A stretch of DNA of 64,000 nucleotides from Pristionchus mayeri (GCA_036245805.1 BTRK01000003.1:24190685-24254684); one strand, 5' to 3'; positions 34,601 to 46,963 are shown, counted from the stretch's first letter. Program-made: numbers and translations. The notes: generated from the sequence alone by a model not told the origin.

Positions 34601-37600
34601 TAGTTGCATTCGATAGACAAACTTATAGTCAGAGATTAGAGTCATTCCGTGTATGCTTACTAACTCTATATTGTTATAAGAAGTGTACATATCCCACGTG
34701 TTTGGTGGATAATGAATAGAAATTTGAATTGATAGTGCCCCTTAGTAAAATCAATCGTAATAAAAGTTATACAAATTATGAACGCTAATTAACAAGAATT
34801 GCTATCATCTAGTATTGGAAATTAGGTTTTGTATCTCTTCTTTTCACACATTTTCTCGACGGTCAGATAGACAGAGACCACTCGGAATGAGGACATTTAC
34901 CTACTTAATTGTTAGCAACACTATCTCCCATGACTTATTAATTATGCAATAAATTCCATCAATATATATATATATATACAGTCGCGAGCATAAGTCATGG
35001 GACACTTTTGGAATGTGTTTGAACTTTTTAATCAGGAAAACTTCAATTCTGCTACTAGGACGTTATGCACCAAATTCATCAGAGATTTTTCTTTTTGATA
35101 TTGGGGTATGACGCAATCGCACAGTCGTTGCGTAGTGATGACGCAATCAAAATGTACTTTTTCAAAACGGCATTATTCTTACATGGATTTGTTCCAGCTC
35201 GCCAAACTTTCTGAGGTTGGAGTCATGCCCGAGGCCTACCCAGAAAAAAATTGAGGTTACTGTGCTACCGCACATTTGCTGCAGCCTTGCTGCAAAATCG
35301 AGGTCGAAAATTAAGATCTCGGCTCCTAGTCAAGCTAGTGACTGGTTCAAGGCATCAAAATGATCGCCATCATGGGTCCTGATGATCCTGAGAATATGAA
35401 AATAATATATCGAAATTTGCCCTCAGGGCACGAAAAAATCACTTTTTTGCATGACCATTTTATGGGCATTCATAACTACATGGGAAATGTAAGTAAAAAT
35501 ATGGTTTTTGCGTAGGAATGTGCGAAATGTATTAAAGAAAGAATTCTCCACTTTTTAGAGCAATTGGATATCTTTCCTGCCCGCGGCGTGCGTTTATCGG
35601 AGGTATACTAGGGTCGGGAAACACACTGTTTACCACTATGAGCGAGAGAGTCTAGCCGACGAGAGTGCGTAAACAGGGTGTTTCCTGACCCTAGTATACC
35701 TCTGAAAAACGCACGCCGCGGGCAGGAAAGATATCCAATTGCTCTAAAAAGTGGGAAATTCGTTCCTCAATACATTTTGAACATTCCTACGCAAAAACCA
35801 GATTTTTACCTACATTTCCCATGTAGTTATGAATGCCCAAATAATGGTCGTGCAAAAAAAGTGATTTTTTCGTGCCCTGAGGATAAATTTCGATATATTG
35901 TTTTCATATTCTCAGGATCATCTGGACCCATGATGGCGATCATTTTGATGCCTTGAACCAGTCACTAGCTTGACTAGGAGCCGAGATCTTAATTTTCGAC
36001 CTCGATTTTGCAGCAAGGCTGCATCAAATGTGCGGTCGCACAGCAACCTCAATTTTTTTCTGGGTAGGCCTCGGGCATGACTCCAACCTCAGAAAGTTTG
36101 GCGAGCTGGAACAAATCCATGTAAGAATAATGCCGTTTTGACAAAGTACATTTTGATTGCGTCGTCGAGTAGAATAACTTTGTTGTTAAAGAGAAATTGA
36201 ACGGAACACAAGTTAATGGCGAAAATTCAAAAAGTTTGGATTTTGTGATGAGAAAAATTGAGAAAAATTCAGTTCCTGAAAAAAAAATATCATTACTACC
36301 TGAGAGATTATTTCAGATTCGAAATCTACGACCTTTTTTACCCCGAGGAAAATTACTTAAAGAAAAATCGCGATCGTAATATCGCGCTTTTTTTCGCCGA
36401 GAGCATGTCCGATCTCGTGTTTTTACTCAAGATCGAAAATTTCACTTTCCAATTTTTGCGTCGAAATCATTCAGATATATCATTTCTTTCAATTATCATT
36501 GCTTACCAACCTATATATGCCAATTCCCGTCGAAAAAAACGGAGATTTCAATATTTTCAAAAATCATATTTTCCTGCATAAAATTTGAGAAATTTTGTGA
36601 AAAACATGATTTTTGAAAATATTGAAATCTCCGTTTTCTTCGACGGGAATTGGCATATAAAGGTTGGCAAGCATCGACAATTGAAAGAAAAGATATATCT
36701 GAGTGATTTCGACACAAAAATTAGAAAGTGAAATTTTCAATCTTGAGTAAAAACACGAGATCGGACATGTTCTCGGCGAAAAAAAGCGCGATATTACGAT
36801 CGCGATTTTTTTGGAAGTAATTTTCCCCGGGGTGAAAAAGGTCGTAGAATTCGAATCTTAAATAATCTCTTAGGTAGTAATGATATTTTTTTTCAGGAAC
36901 TGAATTTTTCTCGATTTTTCTCATCACAAAATCCAAACTTTTTGAATTTTCGCCATTAACTTGTGTTCCTTTCAATTTCTCTTTAACAACAAGGTTATTC
37001 TACTCGACGAGTGGATCATTTTAGTCTTTTTAGCGACTCATTTACTCAACTTTGAAGGGAGATATGAATTTTCGAATTTTAAAAATGGTGAGAGCCGGGT
37101 TTTAGGCAATTTTCAATTCACGGCTCCAAAAACTTTACTGAAAGTTACTAGGCCTCAGGTACATCAACCACCAAACTGGGGTTCCGATTGAAGCAATTTG
37201 AACAGTTTGTCAAAGGGGGGTCTCAATTTCATGCAATCTCTCAGAAGACCTGTGATATACAGTAGTGATATGCCCTCTCCTTGGGGGGAAGATTCCTCAC
37301 TGACCATCTATCTCCTCCTTCCTATCTGCCGATCCCATCCTCGTGCTCTCTTCCGATGAACATTTTGATCGAGAGGCGATCTCCGCATCGATGTCTCGTT
37401 CCTGCCAAGATCAAAGATCATCCCCCTTCCCTCACTTCTCCTCTCCTTCCAAAGGTCAAAGATTATCCCTCCCTTCTTTCTCTCCTCCTCTCCCACCGAA
37501 GATCAAAGATCATCCCTCCCTTCAATGTTGTTCTCTTCCTCTTCCAAAGATCAAAGATCATCCCTCCCTCTCCTCACCTGGTAGTTGCCCGAGAATGCGC

Positions 37601-39498
37601 TGTCTACACTCGTCTCCGTCCTACTCGACTTCAGATTCTTCTTCGATTGGGAGGAAGAGGAGGAAGGGGCGGAAGATTGGGAAGTGGATGGGATGGGATC
37701 ACTCACTCCTTTCGCCCTCTTACTCTTGTCTCGTTTCGACGATCGACGCACGTTGAGGATGTTCTTGATCTGCACGAGAACTCTCATTACAAACCCCTCT
37801 CTCCTATCCCCCCTCCCCTTCCCCCCCTCTCGCCCACCTTCCCCTTGTCGTTCTCCTTCATCATCTCCTCTGCTTGTCTCTCATTCGCTCTGATGATCAT
37901 CGAGTGCATGTCATTGAAGGAGGCAGTGCTCACTCCGGGAGGGGCACTATCCATTCCGCTCGCTGCAATCCCTCTCTGCTTCCTCTTCCCCTCCCCCCCC
38001 CCCCCCCTCCCTCACTGACTCTTGGGTGCTTCTCTGTTCTCTCTGTCGCTGGGAGTCTCCAGAGGGACGACATCTTCACTCGTCCCTTCATCATTGAACA
38101 TCCACTCTCGCTGCAGTGTCAATCAGTGTACAACTAATGCCCATCACAAATCGAAGAGTCTTTCCATTCATGGAAAGCCTCCTTCCAAACTCGAGTATTC
38201 TCTTTAGTGGTTGATTTCGAAAATAATGCGTGAAGTAGGAGAAAGAGAGTAATAAATGAGTGTATGACTCACATATTGGAGGAATGTCTCTACAATCCTG
38301 CACTGGTCACTCATGTGAGTAACCATCGTAGCCATCGAATCATCCGAGGGACGAACGATAGAGGGACCGAACATCAGAGACACGTTACGAACTTCCATCT
38401 GAGAGGAGAGACACTCTCAATCACTACCAGTACGGCACAAGATACTACTACACCCCTCCTCCCCCCCCCCCCCCCCCCACCATTCCCCTCTATCCTCGCA
38501 TACCCTATTGGACTCCGAGTGTTGTGCCACTTCGTGTAGATGCATCACCAAGAATTTGAGGCACTCATAGTGCTCACGGGGGCAGTTTGCGTAGCTGGAA
38601 TGAGAGAATGACGGAGAGAGGTGCAAGGGAATGAATATAGCCCTACACTGCTACATACAGGCCATTCAAATGTTAACTAACCAGATTCCTAATCTTGTGT
38701 AGTCTCTGTGAATGGCTATTTATCCTATTAGCATCGATGAAGAATGGGTATAGTTTATCGGTGAGGAGGGGTTCGGGCAGACTTCGAAGGAAGAGTTTGA
38801 GGAAGGAGGAGACAACATTGACGTCCTTCCATCGGGGATCACTGATGTTGCACTGGAAGGAAGAGTGTTCTCTCCCCCCCCGAGTACTCCCACTGACCAC
38901 TTCGATGCCTCCACAATTGGTCCATTCCTTGAGTGCATTCACGAGCAGCAGTATTCCCAGGAATGCGATAGATGCCGACTGAGTCCATTCCATTCCTTTC
39001 CACTGCTTCAGTGCATGCACGAACCAACAGAGGAACCATCTACAACCAGCCAACATCATCCTGAGCTCATTTTCGAGGAAAACTTTCTCCTCGGGTGCAC
39101 ACTTTCGGAGAAGAAATTTCAAAATTGAATTCCCACAATTTTTAGTGGTTCGCTCCCCGTAAAGCTAAAAAAATAAAAAAAATAAAAATACTTTGATTTG
39201 TGTTTTTTCAACCCCTTAGGACACTAAAAAAACGAACTTTTAAGTCGATAGCTCCACGGAAACCGAGAAAGAAAGGAAATCAAAAATTGAGGGATTTAAA
39301 AATTTCAATGTTTTCCTTTCTACTCTTATTGAAAAATTCGACCCAGGTTTTTTCCGCTTTCTCCATTGTACTCCCCCGAGAGAAAGAGAGGAGGGAGGAC
39401 TCACATCGGCATCTCCTCTGGTCGGGCACTGTGCCAGTGTTGACTCCCAGGGCGAATGCACCGGGAGGCAGATTGGAGGGACCAGGCTCCCCCATCCA
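31693..39498 (-). CDS. pac-1: RhoGAP of the ARHGAP21/23 (PAC-1) type, N-terminus not resolved
   Basis: GTPase-activating protein for Rho/Cdc42; the worm ortholog PAC-1 controls cell-contact polarity. RhoGAP domain exons at about 38675-39039 (MVPLLVRACTEAVE, arginine-finger region GIYRIPGN, then DVNVVSSFLKLFLRSLPEPL), 38503-38597 (HYECLKFLVMHLHEVA), 38272-38402 (NVSLMFGPSIVRPSDDSMAT, MVTHMSDQCRIVETF) and 38021-38115 (REWMF). The MVTHM-DQ-IVET-REWMF run is specific to the ARHGAP21/23 group. Downstream Ser-rich exons (37848-37960, 37578-37766, 37303-37417) join in phase, across a 4.45-kb intron full of foldbacks, to 32745-32851 and later exons (TLSSARRIFIAGSEAAALDS, VYSAETREKIRRMQLLG) ending SGDEQL at 31693. 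Upstream exons near 39403-39498, 39625-39655 and 39754-39840 are likely; PDZ and PH parts were not found. One base near 38943 breaks the frame inside the GAP domain. Confidence 0.8.
32900..34978. other. AT-rich intron sequence of the RhoGAP gene
   Basis: Part of the 4.45-kb intron. No domain-bearing frame was seen. A lone Tc1-like end (GCGACACCCTGTAC, complement CAGGGTGTCGC) lies at about 34120-34133 without a partner. It ends in a TA repeat at 34962-34977, into which foldback D copy 2 is inserted. Confidence 0.5.
34979..36162. repeat. Foldback element family D, copy 2
   Basis: Begins ACAGTCGCGAGCATAAGTCA in a TA repeat. The arms are inverted copies around a centre near 35640 (TACTAGGGTCGGGAAACAC mirrored at about 35690). 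The right arm stops at GATTGCGTC, where family E begins, so about 180 bases of the right end are lost. Closely similar to copy 1 at 23438-24575. Confidence 0.9.
36163..37017. repeat. Foldback element family E
   Basis: Near-perfect palindrome of 855 bases with ends TCGTCGAGTAGAATAAC and its complement, centre near 36590. It directly abuts the truncated right end of foldback D copy 2. The arm frames (starting MNGTQVNGENSK or MKGTQVNGENSK on opposite strands) mirror each other and are not evidence of a gene. Confidence 0.9.
37400..37565 (+). repeat. Imperfect tandem repeat with GATCAAAGATCATCCCTCC core
   Basis: Four spaced copies (about 37409, 37455, 37500 and 37545) of AGATCAAAGATCATCCCTCC or close variants, separated by pyrimidine-rich DNA, lie in an intron of the RhoGAP gene between exons 37303-37417 and 37578-37766. 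Confidence 0.7.
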
Positions 39499-39855
39499 AA
39501 CCTCAACACATTCTCACTAGGGGAGGGGGGGGGGGGAGGGGGAAAGGACTGACGTGCTTGTTCTTGCTCTCCTTCTCCTTCCCCTTCTTCCATCGTCGCA
39601 CAGTGCGGGGAGTTCCTCCTGTAGACACTCTCTCCTCCCCTGCAATGACGATCCCCTCTCACCTCCTCCCCCCCCCCCTCCCCTCCCCCCCTCTCACCTC
39701 CCCCCTCCCCTCTCACCTCCCCCTCCCCTCCCCTCCCCTTCCCCTCTCTCACCATTCACTTCACTCTTTCCTCCACTGGAAGAAGCAGTGACTCCCACGT
39801 CTTGACTTGATCTCTTCGAAGAGAGCGGGGAACCGAGAGAGCCGTCGATTTTGCC

Positions 39856-40479
<624 letters not shown>

Positions 40480-40480
<1 letters not shown>

Positions 40481-41908
40481 AAATGGAGAGAGATTGAGAG
40501 AGATAGGAGAGGAGTTATTTGAGTATAGGTGAGAAGTAGAAAAGACTTGAATTGAGTGAGTCACTCAACTATCCATCCCATCCCTCTCTCTGTATAATTG
40601 GTGTGAGTTGAATGGAGAGAGAAAGAGGAGAGAGCGAAGACAACGAAAAGCGAGGATAAGTAATGATCACGAGTGGAGAAAGATATTAGGATGGAAAAGG
40701 AAAGACTATAGCATTCGCAATAGAAGAGAGTGAGGAAGATTGAAAAACCTATGTTGATTATGCAAATGAGAGAGGAATGAAAAGATGAAAGAGGACTGAG
40801 GGAAGGGTATTTAGTATAGAGAAGGGAAGGGACGGGAGGAGAAGGGGGGGGAGGGGGGGGGGGGAGGGGGAGGAGGGGAGTGGGGAGGGGGGAGGGGAGG
40901 GGAGGGAGAGGGGGGAGGGGGGAGGGGAGGGGAGGAGGGGAGGGGGAGGGGAGGGGAGGGGGGAGGGGAGGGAGGAAGGATAGGAGGAGGGAGGGGAGAC
41001 TCCGTCTATTGACTCGTCGAGGATGAAGTAGACGACAACGTTGTACGGAAGACAAGAGTGGGAGGAAGAAAGGAATAGAGAGGAGGACGGGCGATGGAAG
41101 CACGAGAGGGAAGAGTCGGGTGGAACAAGTTGAGCATTGGGATGAGATTAAGAGTTAGACTACACTCATATTCTCAATTTCCCCCGTTAACTAACTTGAA
41201 GAAGAAGAAGAAGAAGGAGGGAGACGAAGCGAATAGAAGAAGAATAATTTTAGAGACAGAAGATAGGAGAATAGAGGGAGGAAGAGGGTGGAGGAGGATG
41301 AGAGGTGAAGGGAGGAAGAGGATGAGAGGTGGTGGAAGGGGGGAAAAGACTGTCTATTTCAATGATGCTGTTCAATATACGAGAGTAGAAAGAAGGAGAA
41401 GGAGGGAAAGCAACGACGAGGTCTACAATAGGAAGGAGGAGATGAAGTGAACGAGGGGTGGAAGGAGAGAGAGAGAGAGAAAGAAGGAGAGAGGGAGGGA
41501 AGAGAGGGAAGAGAGGTGAAGTATGAGACAGTATTCGAAAGACAAATAATGATTGAATGAATGAATGAATGAATGAATAGTGAGAAGTGACAAAGAAATG
41601 GAAGGAATGGTAGAATAGAAAGGGGGGGGGGGAGAAGGAAGGGGAGAGGACCCAACAGAATGCACAATACGGGGGACGAATACTCACTACTGTAGATCGA
41701 TGAAGGAGAGGAGTATAGTAAGAAGAGGAGGGAAGGAAAAGGGAAGAGGGAGGACTGAAGAGAAGAGGACGAGGAAGATACTTTCATCAAGGCGGAAATC
41801 ATAAGACAATTAAGCACATTCCCCCATCCTCTCATAGTATTCGTGAAGGGGAAGAAGAAATGGAGGAGAGGGAGAACAAATGAATAGATGAGAAGAGGAA
41901 GAGGCGAC
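40480..41908 (+). repeat. Long polypurine tract with G-rich core
   Basis: Almost 1.4 kb of the plus strand is purine (G and A). 40838-40990 is extremely G-rich, with many runs of four or more G, a sequence that can form G-quadruplexes. GAATGAATGAAT repeats are at 41555-41580. The long Ser/Pro/Leu-rich frames on the minus strand are products of this composition and not genes. The assembly gap follows directly. Confidence 0.85.
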
Positions 41909-42408
41909 NNNNNNNNNNNNNNNNNNNNNNNNNNNNNNNNNNNNNNNNNNNNNNNNNNNNNNNNNNNNNNNNNNNNNNNNNNNNNNNNNNNNNNNNNNNN
42001 NNNNNNNNNNNNNNNNNNNNNNNNNNNNNNNNNNNNNNNNNNNNNNNNNNNNNNNNNNNNNNNNNNNNNNNNNNNNNNNNNNNNNNNNNNNNNNNNNNNN
42101 NNNNNNNNNNNNNNNNNNNNNNNNNNNNNNNNNNNNNNNNNNNNNNNNNNNNNNNNNNNNNNNNNNNNNNNNNNNNNNNNNNNNNNNNNNNNNNNNNNNN
42201 NNNNNNNNNNNNNNNNNNNNNNNNNNNNNNNNNNNNNNNNNNNNNNNNNNNNNNNNNNNNNNNNNNNNNNNNNNNNNNNNNNNNNNNNNNNNNNNNNNNN
42301 NNNNNNNNNNNNNNNNNNNNNNNNNNNNNNNNNNNNNNNNNNNNNNNNNNNNNNNNNNNNNNNNNNNNNNNNNNNNNNNNNNNNNNNNNNNNNNNNNNNN
42401 NNNNNNNN
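41909..42408. other. Assembly gap, 500 N
   Basis: Exactly 500 unknown bases, a typical scaffold placeholder of arbitrary length. Any frame drawn across it is meaningless. The gap probably hides the left end of foldback family A copy 3. Confidence 0.99.
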
Positions 42409-44321
42409 GTTGAATCATCTCTTGATAAATTAGATTGTTATATGACGCCGGTTGTGTAATAATCGAGCAACGACATGAAGGACCTGGCACATCGATTTTT
42501 CAAAAACTTGTGGTAAGGGGTTCTCGATGATGCTGATCATGATGAGCAAGTTTATTTTGACCCAACTCGACCGGTTGGGCCAGGCTGCATGCAGGCTGCA
42601 TATCACGCTGTGTTCATAACTCGAAAACGGATTTATGAAAAATTCATGAAATTTGGAAAGCGTTCATATAAGACTAAGAAAAACATTTTAAAGCTAAATT
42701 CGAATTTTTACATGAGACACCATTTAAATAAAATTATGGATTTCGAATATAAGGTCGGACCTAAAGGCGACAGCGGTACAGTAAGATGCGCATCGATCAT
42801 GGGATCATTTTTCATATACTATGTATGGCATTATAAGTTGGCGCTTTTTTAGTTACACTCGATTTTGTGACTTTATTTTCAACTTTTCGCCGCGCATTTG
42901 GCGCAGATAATGAGAAATGACAATGAACTCCCCTTGAATTCGTTGTAATTTCTCACTCACCGCCCCAAATGAGCGGCGAAAAGTTGAAATTTACGGAATG
43001 AATTTCCGGTTTTACCCCCGGCTACGCTGTATTTCAGCTCACAGACGAGCTAGAGAGATGGCATTGGGCTCAAAATGTTCGGAAAATTATTTTCAGAAGC
43101 TTTTCTGTTGAAAGTATGTTTGAAAACCCGGAAAGAAAAAAAGTTATGTACGAAATATCATTTTTTTATGCAGACAAAAATTGTTTTCTCTATCTAGAGG
43201 TGGCCTTGTCATGTATTTTCTTTTCAAAAATAATAAGTAGAAGTCAATAGGTACACAGCAAAAATACTTTCGAAAAACTCAACCATGCCTTCAATGTAGA
43301 TATTTCTGGTCAAACATGAAAAAATTGAAAATTTTGAAAATTCAATTTTTCCTAATCTCCGCCAATTCTTTCTCCTAGACTTGAATTAATGTTAAAACTT
43401 CGTTTACATTATGAAAAACATGCATAGATTGGTTTTGGACATTTACAAGTGAGAGCTGCGAAAAGGGGGGGTTCCACTTCCACCTCCATAGGGAAATCAT
43501 CGTCTTCCTCATCTTCTTCTGACTCAGCTGCTCTTCTGTGTACTCTCAGCTTCGGCATCTCTGCTCTGAGAATGTTGATGTAGTTCTTTAACTGGTTTCT
43601 GGTCATCCAGTCCCGGGGCTGAATGAATTTGCCTACCCTCATCAATCAATGAAAACGAGTATGGAACACCGTGGAAAAGGCATTCCCTCGAGTATAATAT
43701 TTTCGCAGTTCTCACTTGTAAATGTCCAAAAACAATCTATGCAGGTTTTTTCATACTGTAAACGAAGTTTTTACATTAATTCAAGTCTAGGAGAAAGAAT
43801 TGGCGGAGATTAGGAAAAATTGAATTTTCAAAATTTTCAATTTTTTCATGTTTGACCAGAAATATCTACATTGAAGGCATGGTTGAGTTTTTTTTTGAAA
43901 GTATTTTTGTTGTGTACCTATTGACTTCTACTTACTATTTTTGGAAAGAAAATCCATGACAAGGCCACCTCTAGATAGAGAAAACAATTTTTGGTCTGCA
44001 TAAAAAAATGATATTTCGTACATAACTTTTTTCTTTCCTGGTTTTCAAACTTACTTTCAACAGAAAAGTTTCTGGAAATAATTTCCGAACATTTGAGCCC
44101 AATGCCATCTCTCTAGCTCGTCTGTGAGCTGAAATACAGACTAGCGGGGGGTAAAACCGGAAAATTCATAAAAGCCGGCTCTGGGACCTATGACCCATAT
44201 TTTTCGAAAACTGTGTCTAGGATATTCTAATACTATAATATGGGTGAAATCAGGAACAATTTTTTTGAAATGTTCCCGGGGTGGTAATTTTTCATCCACT
44301 GACTCGTGATACATGTGTTAC
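42409..44321. repeat. Foldback element family A, copy 3, with coding insert in the loop
   Basis: Arms 42995-43462 and 43698-44170 are inverted copies (ATGGCATTGGGCTCAAAATG mirrored near 44095; TATTTCTGGTCAAACATG mirrored near 43860). The right end has the family A outer sequence (GCCGGCTCTGGGACC, then ACTCGTGATACATGTGTTAC at 44303). The left outer part is replaced by a small palindrome at 42872-43000 and a dispersed repeat. The loop 43463-43697 is unrelated to other family A copies. Confidence 0.85.
43454..43645 (-). pseudogene. Acidic coding fragment in the loop of foldback A copy 3
   Basis: The minus strand of the loop has an open frame MMRVGKFIQPRDW...MTRNQLKNYINILRAEMP followed by RRAAESEEDEEDDDFPMEV. 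The composition (basic helix then acidic patch, balanced codon use) is unlike the surrounding AT-rich repeat arms, so it looks like a captured exon. The family was not recognised. The frame runs on into arm sequence, so the original ends are lost. Confidence 0.4.
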
Positions 44322-44559
44322 ATTTCCATATTTTCGACCACAACAGTATGAATGATTTAGATAGTTATATATAATAGTCTCTGTTGAAATAGTATGGAAT
44401 GGAACATGAGTGGCTTCATTCAATGGATTCAATTGATGTTCAGTATGTTTCACGATGTGACTGAGAGGAGAGAAGGAGGAAGAAGAAGAGAATGAGAAGG
44501 GGGAGGGTGAAGAAGAGAAGAGCGAGTAGGATGATTCGAGTGTGAGATGAGAGACGGAC

Positions 44560-45062
44560 GGGATCTTCCTTCCTCCCAACATCCTCCTCTTAAAGACAAG
44601 GGAAGTCTCTTTCTCGTGATGGCACATGATCTCGATGAGTGGATACATACCGGGTAGTGGGTAGATGGGAAGGGGCGGGTTCACTCCTCGAGTATTCTTT
44701 CCCATTCGAGTGGAGTAGAAACCACTCATGTCTGCATCCCTTCAATTCGCCTATTTATTGCAGTTCCAATAACCGCATCTCTCCCTTATATCTGCTTCCT
44801 TTGATTTTATCACCATTCAATCTTCACGTGATATCATACGCACTACGGTGCTTTGATATGCCTAAAGTTAACATCTCTCAAACTTTTAACATGTGATCAT
44901 GATTGTTCCTTTCGCTTGACTTCACCCTGTCTCTCTGTCTCTATGAAGTGGCATACTTGATATGGGGGTTGAGATTGGTAGCGAAGATATCTGCCAACTC
45001 GAATTCCAAATCGATGGAAGTGTAAGATGGAAGAGGTCGTGCTCCATCCATGTTGTACCCTG
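44560..45062 (-). CDS. Small uncharacterised gene, partial model
   Basis: A minus-strand exon at 44960-45046 starts MDGARPLPSYTSIDLEFELA and ends at a donor-like GTATGCC. A second likely exon, about 44655-44735, reads RMGKNTRGVNPPLPIYPLPG and ends at GTATGTATCC; a third, about 44595-44635, reads HHEKETSLVFKRR. The family was not recognised and the phases were not all verified. Confidence 0.4.
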
Positions 45063-45852
45063 AGAATATCGATTAGAGAGAGAACATAGATAATCGGAGG
45101 AATGGGATAATCAATGTGAATGGAGTGGGCGAGTCAAGCGAATGCCGGATCCAACTGATCAAATAATCAAGCGAGGCTAAACTTCCTTCACTTTTTTCCT
45201 TTCACGTGTATCAAAACAAAATGAATGAGGTCGATAAATGTAAACGAACTGAGGGAGAGACACTGTCTATTAGACAGCCTCGTCTTCTCTCACTTCCTGA
45301 CTCCATTCAATCAAATCTGCCATTGAATGGGAATCTTCTATATCATTGCACTTCCCCTGTCTCCTCTCTATTCAATTCATCTCTTTTTTCGTATCTTTTC
45401 CTCAACTATCTACCATGTATTACTGTTCTCATTACCCTCTTCCCTCCTTCCCCTCTCTATCTCTTCCACTTTCCCCACATTCGTTCTTCACTCTTCTACT
45501 CTTCTTCCACTCCTCGATCACTTCTCTTCCCCATTTCTGCAGGTCTTCTATCATGTGGTCAGGCACGTAAACAAGGCACGTTCTATCTCTCCCCACCATC
45601 TCACCTCCCCTCTCTCTCTTCTCCCCTCACCTCCACCCTCCCTTTCCCCTTTGCCTCTCTCCTCCCTCCCTTCTTCCCTCACCTCCTCCTCCCTTTCCCC
45701 TTTACCTCTCCCCTCCATCCCCTATCCTGTCTCTACTCTACTCACTACTCACTAGAAGTGTCACTGTCCCCTTTCCTCGCTCGAATTATCCCCTCTCTTC
45801 CTTTCCCTCCCTTGTATTATTCCCTCCCTTCGTATCTATTCCATCCTTTGAG

Positions 45853-46223
45853 ATGAGTGACTACAACAAGGTCGAATCAGAGGATATCGAGAAGGCGGGT
45901 GACGTACCCCCCAAGAAAGAACGAATCCGTCAGTGATCCCCCCCCCCTCCCCACCCCCTCCCTCATGGTACTCTTTCAGACAAGAAGTCAGTGTACGTCC
46001 ACAGAAGGACTTGTTCTGCGTGTGGTCATGTTTCCGAGAAGGAGACTCAAAGTAAGCTCCGCCCCCTTTCCTTGTGATCTCATAGTTGTGTTGAGTGGAT
46101 ATCTATCCTCCTCCTCGTCCCGTCACTGCCATTCATCAGCAGAACTTCAATTTCATCGGATACGTGGTAGTCATCGCCCTCGTTATCTTCCTCACTTTCG
46201 TCGCTGTGAAGTATCTCGCATAG
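45853..46223 (+). CDS. Small tail-anchored-type membrane protein with a CxxC motif
   Basis: Exon 45853-45928 encodes MSDYNKVESEDIEKAGDVPP and a lysine-rich end; exon 45980-46051 encodes KSVYVHRRTCSACGHVSEKE with a CxxC pair that could bind zinc or form a disulfide; the last exon from about 46143 encodes a membrane segment (FIGYVVVIALVIFLTFVAV) and ends KYLA with a stop at 46221-46223. Introns have good GTCAGT/TTTCAG and GTAAGC/CAG borders, but the phase between the CxxC exon and the membrane exon is off by one base, so a small exon or a sequence error is likely. The family was not recognised. N-terminus cytosolic with a C-terminal anchor is inference. Confidence 0.55.
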
Positions 46224-46960
46224 ATCTCCCTCCCTCTTCCTCTCTTCCTTAGATCTCCCCCCCCCCCTTTAACCACTTGTATTCACCAAGTCTAATCTCT
46301 CCTCCATGGCATATTCACTTATCGACTGATCGACAACGTATTGTACATATGACGGTAGCCCTCCCCCTCTTTCTCTCCATTTCCATCCCATCGATCCATT
46401 ATTATTCCAGTTGACACTGCACGACTGTTGTGGCCAGAGTACTGAGAGCAATGAGGAGCCCCCTCCCATTCCCCTTCTCACTTGCAGATATATAATATAG
46501 TTCAGTATCTCTCGCGATCCTCGTGCGAGAGATCGAATGAAGCACTCTCATGCACAAAAAGATAATCACGTGAGTGATCAAACGTGAGAAACCATAGTGG
46601 CTCGATAAAGAATGCATGCGGTGTAAACAGAGGAGTATCAACAACACCGTCGAGTGCATCAAAACATTATCTGTCTCAGAGATGAAAATATGAGATCAAT
46701 ACTGTTTTTAAAAAATACTGCTTGTATTTGAAACATTATAATATCTAAGTAATCTATTTATAAAAATAGTCTTTTTTAATAATTATTGCTAAAAAAAATC
46801 AATATTATCTTCGTTACTGTAGTACTGTAAGTGTTTTAGTCAACCTTTTAGCGTTTGAACTTGCAAATTTTTATTTCCCCATGTGATATGTCTACCGCGA
46901 TGTTTTCGTATTCTATCGCTTAATTCATTATTGCTGTGTTTTATTTTCACGATTTTAGAT
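46224..46960. other. Spacer upstream of smcr-8
   Basis: Contains a poly-C run at 46257-46267, a weak minus-strand frame ending VDQSISEYAMEERLDLVN (46270-46380) that I cannot connect to other exons, and an AT-rich stretch at 46690-46860. A TTTTAG acceptor just upstream of the smcr-8 ATG is consistent with spliced-leader trans-splicing. Confidence 0.45.
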
Positions 46961-46963
46961 TGG

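Noticed and set aside
36197..36975. Paired frames in foldback E (MNGTQVNGENSK type)
   Set aside because: They are the same arm sequence read on opposite strands; no domain.
40561..41835. Long Ser/Pro/Leu/Phe-rich frames on the minus strand
   Set aside because: Explained by the polypurine composition; no domain, no splice structure, several overlapping frames equally open.
41810..42490. Frames running through the N block
   Set aside because: Artefacts of unknown bases.
43524..43715. Second frame in the foldback A loop (ending AESTQKSS)
   Set aside because: Overlaps the more coding-like acidic frame and lacks features.
45206..45856. Plus-strand Pro/Ser/Leu-rich frames of 142 and 216 codons
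   Set aside because: Pyrimidine-rich low-complexity DNA; alternative frames equally open; stops right at the next gene's start.
46400..46662. Minus-strand frame with FDHSRDYLFVHESASFDLSH
   Set aside because: Coding-like for about 50 codons but closed by stops on both sides and not joinable to neighbouring exons.
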